A stretch of DNA of 64,000 bases from Ascarosepion bandense (taxonomy: Eukaryota > Mollusca > Cephalopoda > Sepiida > Sepiidae): contig JBBBDQ010000347.1 in assembly GCA_037127315.1 (NCBI GenBank), forward strand, positions 1,444,501-1,508,500, given 5' to 3'. A program made the position numbers and the translations under genes. Below the pieces are notes generated by a model that worked only from the letters and a program-made list of their open reading frames with translations, searched no databases and was not told where the DNA came from. Numbering within the stretch: position 1 is the first letter of the stretch; the number at the start of each line of letters is the position of its first letter. Positions 1-9,055 of the stretch are shown here, piece after piece.

Positions 1-39
1 AAGGTGTAGATTGAGGATGCATCCGAAAGAAAATTAGAC

Positions 40-122
40 GCTGATGTGTTCTGCAGGCGGAAAGAGTGAAAATAAAAATGTTGGGGTAGAAATGACGGTT
101 GCGTTTGGATATTTCAACCAAA
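40..122 (-). mobile_element. LINE-J fragment (antisense, C-terminal coding part)
   Basis: The segment around ttctgcaggcggaaagagtg and gacggttgcgtttgg aligns by eye to the LINE-J copy at about 63360..63440, which is on the minus strand. It covers the end of the reverse-transcriptase ORF. Too short and diverged to code. It lies directly beside a plus-strand LINE-J-type 3' end, so the two pieces are not one insertion. Confidence 0.5.
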
Positions 123-252
123 ATTGGAGTAGATAGATCTAACTATCGCCCGATTCACACTCCTTCCACGTCTATTGAACAGGTGAAGAGGCTCATCCCT
201 TGTTCCCTGTTTAGGATGTGGTTTCCGGCTTTCTCTTTTCCAATCTTTTCAT
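123..252 (+). mobile_element. LINE-J-type 3' UTR fragment, variant tail
   Basis: The block from ggagtagatag to cttttccaatctttt is repeated almost word for word at 277..475 (plus) and 10618..10797 (minus). This copy lacks the terminal gcgcatcagtggcgtt box. It carries no coding sense-strand frame. It may be a LINE-J subfamily with its own 3' UTR, or a SINE that borrows the LINE-J tail. Confidence 0.6.
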
Positions 253-276
253 TCTTTTTTTTTTAATTTTTTTCAA

Positions 277-475
277 TTGGAGTAGATAGACGAAACTATC
301 GCCCGGTTCACACTCCATCCACGTGTATTGAACAGGTGAAAAGGCTCATCCCTTGTTTCCTGTTTAGGGTGTGGTTTCCGGTTTTTCTCTTTTCTAATCT
401 TTTCCCTCTTACGTAGCCTCCTGCGCATCAGTGGCGTTTTCGCCTTGCTTGGGGTGATATGATAAAAAAAAAAGT
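277..475 (+). mobile_element. LINE-J-type 3' end, variant tail
   Basis: Same block as 123..252 but complete at its 3' end: it continues through cctcctgcgcatcagtgg and ttgcttggggtgatatgat and ends in a short A run. That terminal box is shared with every LINE-J 3' end in the window. Two direct partial copies 150 bp apart suggest a local duplication or two insertions at one spot. The antisense strand is open but that is a property of the repeat. Confidence 0.7.
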
Positions 476-553
476 GAGCCCTATATGCCAATTAGGTTGG
501 ATGCTTAGATTGATGTCGTCGGGACACCAGGTAAAAAAGTACATCAGAGCAAT

Positions 554-672
554 GCTTACGGCCTATCACATTGAATACACCGGTTCTTGGTCGATCACCA
601 AAGTTAAGCAACGTTGAACCTGGTCAGTACTTAGATGGGTGACCGCTTGTGAATACCAGCGTTTATTGACTG
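554..672 (+). pseudogene. 5S rRNA pseudogene
   Basis: A 119-bp stretch aligns along its whole length with metazoan 5S rRNA. It begins gcttacggcctatcac, then keeps the internal control region: box A-like aagttaagcaacg and box C-like cagtacttagatgggtgacc, then gaataccagcg near the end. Substitutions in conserved stems (for example gaacctggtc for the usual g-rich segment, and a tattgact end) mark it as a decayed copy and not an active 5S gene. It has the full family length of about 119-120 nt. SINE-1 begins at the next base. Confidence 0.85.
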
Positions 673-842
673 ATGAGCGTTGTGGTGCAGTAGATATCGG
701 CTCGGAAAGAGAAATCGGTAAGCCGAGGTCGAATTCCAGTTGAATAGCCTGCATTCACTTAAGCACTGGTTCCCTTGAGTAAGTTACTAGTCCCTTCCCT
801 CCAGTTATGGGTTAAATAACAAGGGTAGAACTTGGAGACTCT
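673..842 (+). mobile_element. SINE-1 copy (tRNA-derived), 3' truncated
   Basis: tRNA-like head with an A-box-like tggtgcagtagat and a B-box-like ggtcgaattcc, followed by the SINE-1 body (tgcattcactt, ccctccagttatgggttaaataac). It stops about 170 bp in, before the tail. It is joined without a spacer to the 5S pseudogene, giving a 5S-tRNA composite. Confidence 0.75.
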
Positions 843-1168
843 GCTCTTTAAAACAAATCCCAATGAATCTTAATACTCGAAAAGAAAAAAGTATTACAAA
901 GCACAAAACCAAAAACTATAAAAACAACAATAAATTGTTGAAAGGAAAAGGTATAACCAGCAATAAATAAATAAAATTTAGTTGGCAATTAATGACCCGC
1001 CGAGGTTGATATGCCATAAAAACAAAACCACCAACCAACCAACATCAGAGCAGTTGCCATAAATGATATTTTTTTAGAAAAGAGAAAAAATCTAGGTCAC
1101 GTCGGTGAGAAATTGGCTGATGCCGTGATGCCAAATTAGGCTGTATTCTATTACTGATCCTTCCCTTG

Positions 1169-1476
1169 GTTTTGTGGTGCAATGTATATCGACTCGGAAC
1201 AAAAATTCAGGGTGCCCAGTTCGAATTCCAGTTGAATTCTTTGCATTCACTTCAGCACAAATACTCTTGGGAAAGGGATTAATCCGTCTTTTCCTTCCAG
1301 TTATGGCTTAAATAATATGACAGATTGGGTTTTATAGCCTTGGCTGGCAACCAGTCTACCGCAGAAAGAAATGGCAACCTACTGCGGGATAATCTTTGGC
1401 TTAGTCAGTCATGTATCTTTCGAGACATGATTGCCCAAAGAGTGTATCACGTATGGCACTTAACTGACTGACTGAC
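1169..1476 (+). mobile_element. SINE-1 copy, nearly full length
   Basis: Contains in order the tRNA-like head (ttgtggtgcaatg, B-box-like agttcgaattcc), the body (gttgaattctttgcattc, ccttccagttatggctta), the conserved core gcaaccagtctaccgcagaa and ggcaacctactgcgggata, and the tail with cagtcagtcatg and its inverted match taactgactgactg. About 308 bp. SINEs are transcribed by RNA polymerase III and mobilised by LINE proteins; which LINE serves this family is not evident. Confidence 0.85.
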
Positions 1477-1787
1477 TCTTGGTTTTATCAAGAACCTCGG
1501 TAGATTTTTAAGTGTGCAAGATGTACTCTATTATTCTTAACGATCGTATATATGCGAGAGTATAGACCTGGAAAATATATTAAAATGATAACTATTTGCT
1601 GACAGATTAGAACTCATAAATATTATGACGCAAACACTTATTACAGAAACGCTATATGTGATCGTATACAGGACTACACTTATTTTAATGAATTAATATC
1701 TCTTCAAAACCATCTTGTTTGAGACTTGAGTGAAATTTAATATCAAAAGATTATAATTACAAATTAAATAACCTTTTAATGAAAAAA

Positions 1788-2126
1788 CTGTGGAACTCTC
1801 TTCCATATACTTACTTTCTTGACGGCTTTAACCGCCAAGAATTTAAATGCAAAGTCAATTTCCATCTCTTATCGGCTTAACTCCCGCCCTTTCTACATCA
1901 CCCCGGGTATCATGTTCTTTAACCTTTCTCTCTACCTTCGCAACTGTGTTCATTCCTGTGTTCACATCCTTCTCTTGCCCTTTCTCTTTCACCCCCTGTA
2001 GCTGGTTCGTTTTTGTCTTCACTCTCTTCCTGTCTAATACTTTAACTCTCTTATGTAACCCCCTACACATCACTGGCCTTAACGCCTTGCTTGTGGTGAA
2101 ATGATTACTTATGTATATATATATAT
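1788..2126 (+). mobile_element. LINE-J 3' end followed by short (TA)n
   Basis: Starts in the last codons of the LINE-J ORF (the frame reads LWNSLP...DGFN...FKCKVN then stops), followed by its pyrimidine-rich 3' UTR and the terminal ttatgtaaccccctacacatcactgg and ggtgaaatgatta. A short (TA)n follows. It is 5'-truncated, as is usual for LINEs. Confidence 0.75.
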
Positions 2127-3546
2127 TCACGATCGCGAATCCAGTAACCCATTTGGTTTGTAGGGCCACTCAGTCTAATGCGTCTATGACAACAGCGTCG
2201 TTGCCTGGACGAGATAAACTGACAGAGCACAACTGTTTCTGGCGCAAATCGAATGTGTATATCTTACAGCGAAATCTTTATATGTGATTATTTACATGGT
2301 CAGAGCTTATTATATCATTCAATATAATGTTTTTAACAGAAATCCGTCTAGTTTAGACAGTAATGTTATTTCGTCTTACGATGCTGTTTTATTTGTTCTT
2401 AACATCTTAAATTGAAATATATTTTCACAATCAAGCGTATTTTGAGAGAACAGTGAAGTTACTGTATTTGATACTGCTTAATGTCATTTGATGATGGTAG
2501 TAACGGAACTTCCATTAGTTTTCTGTGGAGCTGATATAGAATTTAACTCTGCCATCAGAATTGATGCTAGTACAGTGAATTTTACTTTCGGTCAGGCACT
2601 GGCCGTTTTGTGTGGAGGTTTTGCTTTTTTTGCAGTTGTGTTTATTTTGGGTTAGGGTTACTATAATTTTACAGATTGGACATTTTAGCAGGTCTTTTTT
2701 AGTCGAGCTATTTCCCGTGGACCTACTTTGCGTAGTATCTGTAGAGTCCGGTAATTTTTTTATTTTGTTTATGTTGAAGATAAACCTTAGTCTACTTAGT
2801 AATAGTATACCAAATATTTCACAAGACTCCACAAAGCCATACTCGACATAGCAATCAAGAAGTCTGCGTTAATTCTTTTAGTCCACAGGCAACTATCACG
2901 TTAGTTATAGTTGCGTCAAGAACATTTATAAATACATATTGCAACATAACAATATGTTATTAAACATGAAAATGCCCATCTGTTGTGTGTGTGCATTTAT
3001 ACATCTAACTTAAAAAAGAATAACGTCTAATTTTAGACTTGAGTGTAATTTAGTATGACGAAGCTGTTTAGTTTGTACCAATAAAATTAATTAAATTGAA
3101 ATATGTAGTCACAATCACGAATCCCGTAATTCTTTCTGGGCGTAGCGGTATCAGCTGAAATACAACCTAGCAAAAGTGGTGTTTCTGGGAATTCGAGATG
3201 GCTCGAATTCAAAGTTATACTTTACCTAGACTGATTGGCATCAATGGCTATTGATTCAAATCTGCCTCTTACCTACTTTATAGGAGAAAAGAAATAGATT
3301 CATAACTTTCCCGAAGTTAATAGCGTGTAAATGAATATAATGCACGCGAGTGAAATTAGAATTCGGCTCTTTAACTTCCCAATACAAGCCACTATCCATC
3401 ACTCATCTGGGAAATTTTATAAAGGATATGAGTTAAATTGTTGCCATTTTAAATTCTTAATTTCGCAGATGAGAGTGATGGTTTGCGATCTTAGAGCACT
3501 ATGACGGAATTCACTCTGATAGAAATGATGAAAAAGCATGTTTTAT
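2127..3546. other. No feature recognised
   Basis: AT-rich unique-looking sequence. Two segments, about 2335..2450 and 3028..3140, are weakly similar (gatgctgttt / gaagctgttt, then taaattgaaatatatttt and a cacaatca motif). I see no gene. Confidence 0.4.
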
Positions 3547-3741
3547 TGATTGACATTCTCACCAGAAGCTCCAATACATATATTTCAATGTTTGGGTTCA
3601 ATCCTACGATTGACACCCTAATATTGCACATGGTTTCGGAAAGTAATTGATGATAATGATTGATATGCTCACCAGAAGCTCCAATACAAATATTTCAGAG
3701 TGTTTTGTTTCAATCTCTAGATTAACACCCTGAAATTGCAG
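3547..3741. repeat. Tandem duplication, period about 111 bp
   Basis: Two similar blocks begin gattgacattctcaccagaa (3547) and gattgatatgctcaccagaa (3658). Both continue with gctccaatacawatatttca and end near cacccTRAWATTGCA. About 83 bp are clearly shared. Confidence 0.7.
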
Positions 3742-3747
3742 AGATAG

Positions 3748-4138
3748 ATGAATCTAATGTTGATTACGGTAGTGCTTGGGGTGGTAACTAGTGAAGGCGA
3801 CATTGTGAGGCCATTCGTCTTTGGTCGGAGCCTTAGCCTCAATATGGAGACCTACAGCAAGGGTCTTGATGAGGAAATGGTGCCCTGCGACAAAAAGGTA
3901 GTTACTGAAAGAATGTATGTGACCTCATCACCGTTCAAATTTGGTCACCTAACCTCCCAAATTGCAATCCACTGGCTTATTACGTGTGGAGCACAACTGA
4001 GCAAGAGACAGCTTTCATGAAGGCATTTATCAATTCAAAAAATAGACCTTACAGAAGGGTTAGAGAACATACCAAAATTATCTGGAGGCTGTGGTTGACG
4101 CTCTAAACAATTTTATTGTATAAATTCACTCATTTGTA
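3748..4138 (+). pseudogene. Mariner-type DDE transposase remnant (C-terminal half)
   Basis: The frame opens with GVVTSEGDIVRPFVF (about 3778), typical of the region around the second catalytic Asp in an invertebrate mariner family. After a frameshift it continues NPLAYYVW (about 3966), then ETAFMKAFI, and finally LEAVVDALNNF near 4090. In this family the NPL(D)YYVW motif normally carries the third catalytic Asp; here it is Ala. The region between the two catalytic segments is shortened. A cut-and-paste transposase of TA-targeting elements; this copy is dead from the frameshift, the lost Asp and the absent N-terminal half. Confidence 0.7.
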
Positions 4139-4456
4139 TTTCAAGATATGTTTTTGTAATTTTGGTAAATATTTTTCTTAGGGTGAGATGTCCGTGTTAT
4201 TTTCATTTTTGCATAAATTAGAGGACAATTTATCCATCGAACCATTATATAATTTAATAAATACTTTACTAATTTGTTATTATTAACAACTAGGCTCTTA
4301 ACTTCAAGAGTGACGGAATAATATTTATGTCGATACACCATCTAAAGTGGGAGCAACATATATATTGATGTACCTATTATTGAGGATCTTACATTAAGAC
4401 CTAAGGAAAAAGACAAAACAAAATAATCCCAAATCCTGAGCGCAAAAGGACGGAAA
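4139..4456. other. No feature recognised
   Basis: AT-rich. Nothing resembling a gene or a named repeat was seen. Confidence 0.4.
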
Positions 4457-4514
4457 TACACACACGCGCACGCAAGCACACACACGCGCACGCAAGCACA
4501 CACACGCGCACGCA

Positions 4515-4590
<76 letters not shown>
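4457..4590. repeat. Compound satellite: 20-bp unit x3, (CA)n, (TA)n
   Basis: Three exact 20-bp units (acacacacgcgcacgcaagc) grade into (CA)n from about 4517 and then (TA)n to about 4590. Confidence 0.9.
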
Positions 4591-4592
<2 letters not shown>

Positions 4593-4773
4593 CATGCAGT
4601 GTGGGTCTAGAAGAATCCAAAGAAGTATCCTGTACATACAGTGGTAGGATAACTCTCAAAGAGTGCTCTAAACATATATGCATATAAATAGATATAGAGC
4701 AAACATAAGAAAAATTAACGTAGAAATAGGCCTATACTCCCGATTCACCATGAATTAACGTGTCTGCCTAAAT

Positions 4774-4991
4774 TTTTCTTATATATATATATATATATAT
4801 TAGAAGTAGCACAAACTGAAGGGTTTGGCAGTGCACTGTTTGTAGTAATTTACTTTATTAAGTGTGCTCGACACTCAGTAGAGCATTATATGGTAATATG
4901 TAATATTTTTATTATAATAAAAAGATAGTTTACTGAAACACAAGAGCAGCTTAGTTTTGGTGTTATCTGATTTACACCTCATCAGGCAGTG
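4774..4991 (-). mobile_element. Repeat with hammerhead-like motif C and (TA)n end
   Basis: On the minus strand, CTGATGA lies at 4985..4979, followed by GGTGT (4978..4974), a 10-nt loop and ACACC (4963..4959), a perfect 5-bp stem II. The strand continues AAAA, where a hammerhead needs GAAA, then ctaagctgctcttgtg. Short flanking segments (CAC..GC / GC..GTG) could form stem I. About 140 bp further along the same strand the sequence runs into (TA)n at 4774..4800. The G to A change in the core would abolish cleavage. Assignment as a ribozyme relic is inference. Confidence 0.4.
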
Positions 4992-5107
4992 AAATATTTT
5001 TTTATTTGGCATCATTATGTGCAGAAGCTTAAACATACAATTTTTGCCATACTCAGATACGTCTCTTTTGTTGCAGTAAGCTGTGTTTTTTATTATAACT
5101 GTTAATA

Positions 5108-5108
<1 letters not shown>

Positions 5109-5149
<41 letters not shown>

Positions 5150-5150
5150 T
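5109..5150. repeat. (TA)n(TG)n microsatellite
   Basis: Alternating TA followed by TG dinucleotides. Confidence 0.9.
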
Positions 5151-5195
5151 ATGCTCTTATTACGATTGAGCTCTCAAGAGATGAAAATTCTAAAA

Positions 5196-5432
5196 ACAAT
5201 TACCACTTATGCGATTTACGCATTAGTCCTTGGTAATGAATTGAGTTCTCCCGGTGACTGGCGTATGTATTAACCGCAGATAACATTTCCCTTCTGTATT
5301 TCATGCGCCTATTGGATTGAACTCCGACTGACACCAAATCGGTCGAGTTTCGATCCCGACTGGACGAAAGTGGAAGTCTCTCCACACTGATGAGCTGTGA
5401 TACAGCGAAACAGTCTTGCATGTGGATGACTA
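5196..5432 (+). mobile_element. HHR-A repeat, copy 1, with hammerhead-like ribozyme
   Basis: Shares its body with 11975..12317 and 26375..26655 (for example taatgaattgag, tcggtcgagtttcgatcccg). The ribozyme-like part is 5382..5425: CCACA (stem I), CTGATGA, GCTGT-gat-ACAGC (stem II, 5 bp perfect), GAAA, CAGTCTTG (stem III), CA, TGTGG (stem I). Stem I is 5 of 5 paired and may extend via AGTC/GACT past a small loop. The base before the expected cleavage site is C instead of U, so this copy is probably inactive. Type I hammerheads of this design are known from Penelope-like elements and retrozymes. Confidence 0.65.
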
Positions 5433-6646
5433 ATATATGTATGAAGTACCTCTACACATTTTTGATATCTAACTTTTAAACTGAATTTTTTTAAAATTAA
5501 AATTTTTCTTGAAATTTTTGTTTTTAGTTTTAATTGAAAGCTAAATGATTGAATTTACTATTTCCAGTACGCAAAATACTTTGGTTTAATTTAAACAGAA
5601 ATTATATAGATTGGAATATAAAATTTGAGTTTTTTTTATTGAATTTTGCCGCCATTTTTAAGTGATTGTCACTTTTGTAAACAAAAGTTAATTCTCGGTT
5701 TTAAATATCTTGCAAAAATAAAATACACATCTCTGACATATTATTTTCCGAAAGTTAGCAAATTTTATTTTTAATTAATCTGAATGACACAAGTATTACT
5801 TATTTATAGCTAAACTTTAGAATTAAACTATTTCTTAATCTCAAAGTTGAACATTTTGACCTGTCTGCCGTATGCCAAAAAGTGTTGACATTTTTTTGAT
5901 TGTTAAGATAAATGTGTATGGCGCTCACAAATGGGAATATTTCATAAATTTATTTTCGTGTAAGGAAGGAAACTCTGACATTTTAACTTGTACATAGAAA
6001 TTGCCATACAAAAAAATTCAAATACACAAAAAAAAAATTAAATTGTTTTAATAATATGAAGGCCAAACAATTTGCATGAAAAATTTCAATTTTGGATAGT
6101 CAATATGATCTTCAATTATCAATTCCAAAATCTAACTGCAACAAATCTGTGATTTTTTTTTAAATTTGAAACTTTTTAAATTATTATAATAATAAAAAAA
6201 GAAAACAATTCTTTTAAAATTTCATTAGTAATCGATTTTGTCCTTCAGACTATAATGTCCGATATTTTTTTATTTCAAAAATAATTTCATTTATTTGTAA
6301 ATGAGTACTGAATGTTTCATTAAGGTACGATAATTATTTGATTTTTGAGAGAATTTCCAAATTAATGTGTTAGTCACCAGAAAATAAATGTGTGGTGATG
6401 TCATATTACGTTTTCCATTACAAACAGTCGTAAAATTTGGGTTACCTGCTAACTCAGTCAAAACAAGATTTTTTGCTAAAATTTCGAACATGTTAAAAGG
6501 GATTAAAAATTAAAAAAAAATAATTAGAAATTACTTGGATTTTTCCTCTTAATAATAAAATAAACATTTTGATAGAAAAAAATTCGTCTTTATTAAGTTT
6601 GGGTCCTTTTTTATTCATATTATGCTTTTTAGCAATTCAGTGGAAG

Positions 6647-6648
<2 letters not shown>
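5433..6648. other. No feature recognised
   Basis: Very AT-rich with homopolymer runs. No gene or clear repeat seen. Confidence 0.4.
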
Positions 6649-6687
<39 letters not shown>

Positions 6688-6765
6688 TCGATGAGGTAAT
6701 TATTGAAAATGAACTAAGCAGAGGCTGTCTCGCTCTTGTTTTTCTCGCTATCTCCGTAACAGGTA

Positions 6766-6822
<57 letters not shown>
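6649..6822. repeat. (TA)n tracts
   Basis: TA runs at about 6649..6688 and 6768..6822, separated by about 80 bp. The second directly follows the 3' end of the Penelope-like fragment on the minus strand. Confidence 0.95.
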
Positions 6823-6825
<3 letters not shown>

Positions 6826-6844
6826 ATTGTCCTTTCTGTATGTT

Positions 6845-7272
6845 TAGTATGTTCCAGAACTCCCCCACGTGCAGTGCAAAAGCACGAGATTTTAGAATGA
6901 AAAAAGGAAATCAACCGTTTTCTTTGAAATTCCCACCATGCATTTTAGTTTGTTTCAATATAGTTTCCACAAGCAATGGTGAGATTGGGAAAAATCCGGG
7001 GCGCAAATTGATGTTCTGGCAGTATTGGATAACGGCGCTCTCGAGAATCTTCCTTCTGAATAAATTGTCCACTCTTTTTATTAGTGTGGCATTTTTGAAA
7101 TCGAAATTGTGGTTGAATTTATTTCTATGAATCACTAATGCATTGGTTAGATTATAAAATATATCATATGCTGTTTATGTCATATGTTGTTTATTTGGCA
7201 GAAAGAAAACGGTTGATTTCCTTTTTTCATTCTAAAATCTCGTGCTTTTGCACTGCAGGTTTGGGAGTTCTG

Positions 7273-7278
<6 letters not shown>
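6845..7278 (-). pseudogene. Penelope-like element fragment with inverted ends
   Basis: The minus-strand frame at 7135..6911 contains HRNKFNHNFDF, RRKILESAVI and NINLRPG, matching the C-terminal part of the GIY-YIG endonuclease region of Penelope-like elements (histidine-rich segment, then RR-I-ES-I, then an N-L-G ending). Flanking it are near-identical inverted arms of about 80 bp, 6845..6930 and 7197..7278 (ggttgatttccttttttc / gaaaaaaggaaatcaacc). Each arm runs outward into (TA)n. Penelope elements are known to carry LTR-like repeats in direct or inverted orientation. No reverse transcriptase part is present. Non-autonomous remnant. Confidence 0.6.

Positions 7279-7322
<44 letters not shown>
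7276..7322. repeat. (TA)n microsatellite
   Basis: TA run immediately outside the right inverted arm of the Penelope-like fragment. Confidence 0.95.
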
Positions 7323-7327
<5 letters not shown>

Positions 7328-7544
7328 ATGTTCTTTATTATAATAGAGGCGATTATTAGTAATTTCGAGTATATAGCTGCACCGTACGTGCTGTGTAGCA
7401 GGGATAGAAATAGACGAAAATCTTTTTAAAATAAAAATAAAGTATTAGTCTTTGGAATCCTCGATTTGAATCCTGCCAGAGGATATATATTTTTCATTAA
7501 TATTTTTTACACATATTGCATTTCATGCTGATGCAGAATATGAT

Positions 7545-9055
7545 GCTACTTTAAAAGAAGAGTGTGCATCTCAGATTGCATGAAGTCGTAACGCTCTTTA
7601 CTCAATCGTCATTAAATAAGTAATTCATGAGGGATTTTTGATAAACACAAGTAAACCTTAACTGAAGATTACAAACAACAATTACAAATACAATTACCAG
7701 ATACTGATGTTTCTTAGAATGATGAACTCTATAATAAAGTATTAATCGACACAGAGAAAAAAATCATAGACATTGGAGGAACTGATCTACACTTGGTTAA
7801 TATTCCAACGACAGCAAGAGGAAATGAAAATAAGTATAGAAGATCATTGGGTCAGATAAACAGCATATGATATATTTTCACTGGTAGCTACATGGAAAAA
7901 ATGAGATAAAGCTTCTACCTGAAGAGAAACTAATATATGACGTTATTAACTAGAAAGGTGAAATTGTCTTTCTAGATTCAACTGGTGGAAGATAAAAAAA
8001 CATTTGTTACTACCTTGCTATTGGGCAAAATAAGAAATCAAAATCGTAGTTCACGTTTAATTGCTTCATCAGGGATTTAATCTATATTATTTAATACAAA
8101 ATAAACACACTAGACAAGAATGATTATCCTGTGTCAAACTTAAAAAAGAATTTTAGAATTCTTGAAGTTCTCAAATTGTGTTACTTCATTGTTTGGGATA
8201 AATAAACTATGAACCATATGATAGCATAATAGAATGTAAGAGATATTAAGAACAGTGATTCTCTGATGGGTTGGATACCAGTGGTCTTTAATAATTTTAA
8301 ACAAATTCTTCATGTAATTCCAAAAGCTACTAGATCTGATGTTATTCAAGGTTCATTGAAATCATGTATGTTATAGAGATATGTAAAGGTTCAAAATTGA
8401 CAACCAATATAAGAGCATACCTGTATAAATATCCTAAATCAATTTGCTAAAAACTTGCTAAATATGGGACAGGGGAAAGTCTTAACTGACAGTGAGATTT
8501 TCATTGTTTCATAACATCAACTTTGTAGTAAAATGCCAAATTATTTTTTCCAAATATGAACGCTTATTATCAAAATGGCACCAAATATTACCACAGTCGA
8601 TTCAATTTTGAACTGCTGAAAATTATCCCTGAAAACCTGCAATTATATAATCCGTTGATACTGCTATTAACGAGCTGGATGCATTCCATTGTCCGACAGG
8701 ATTACTTAATTCTCTTGACTTATCTGGATTACCATTAAATAGAATGGATGTGAAAAGGGTTTTCTTATAATGAAATCTTGATCTTCAAAGATGTTATTGA
8801 AGCAACATTTACATTTAATTTTGGGAGAGGAGAAGGTGTCTATAGATCAAGAGATCGCTTGATACCTAAAGATGTCCCCTTCAGTTTGAAGAGACCGCAA
8901 TTTCAAGTTAAACTTAGCTATGCAATGTCAATATCAAATCACAAGATCAAACATTGTCAGTATCTGGATTATACTTAAAATATCCCTGTTTTTCACATGG
9001 TCAGCTGTAAGATGGATGCCCCAAATTTGGAAGCAAAAGAAATTTTCATAATTTT
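7545..9055 (+). pseudogene. Helitron Pif1-like helicase pseudogene
   Basis: Pieces of a Helitron Rep/helicase C-terminal domain appear in order across several frames. VLIDTEKKIIDIGGTDLH-like sequence is near 7740..7800. VFLDSTGG is near 7970, where the Walker A loop (normally GGTGKT) is broken to GGR, stop, KN at 7984..8003. VIPKATRSD is near 8312..8340. PKDVPFSLKRPQFQVK is near 8863 and YPCFSHGQL, stop, near 8978..9008. Helitrons replicate by rolling circle using this helicase. Many stops and shifts make this copy dead, and its end abuts a LINE-J fragment. The Rep nuclease part was not found. Confidence 0.75.

Noticed and set aside
273..491. Similar 62-72 codon frames at 273..491 (minus) and 10560..10796 (plus)
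   Set aside because: Both are the antisense of the same LINE-J-type 3' UTR block; similarity reflects the repeat and not a protein.
1855..2169. Minus-strand 104-codon frame
   Set aside because: Antisense of the LINE-J 3' UTR.
2515..2832. 105-codon minus frame with CPICKIIVTLTQNKHNC, a zinc-finger-like spacing
   Set aside because: No second finger, no family match and an overlapping plus frame of similar size; could be a LINE gag scrap but unsupported.
4342..4683. Frames rich in YIYI/CVCV at 4342..4683, 6629..6914, 23427..23780, 40351..40888 and similar
   Set aside because: Translated (TA)n, (CA)n or (GT)n tracts.
7441..7490. tRNA-like gatttgaatcctgcc
   Set aside because: No A box or cloverleaf upstream.
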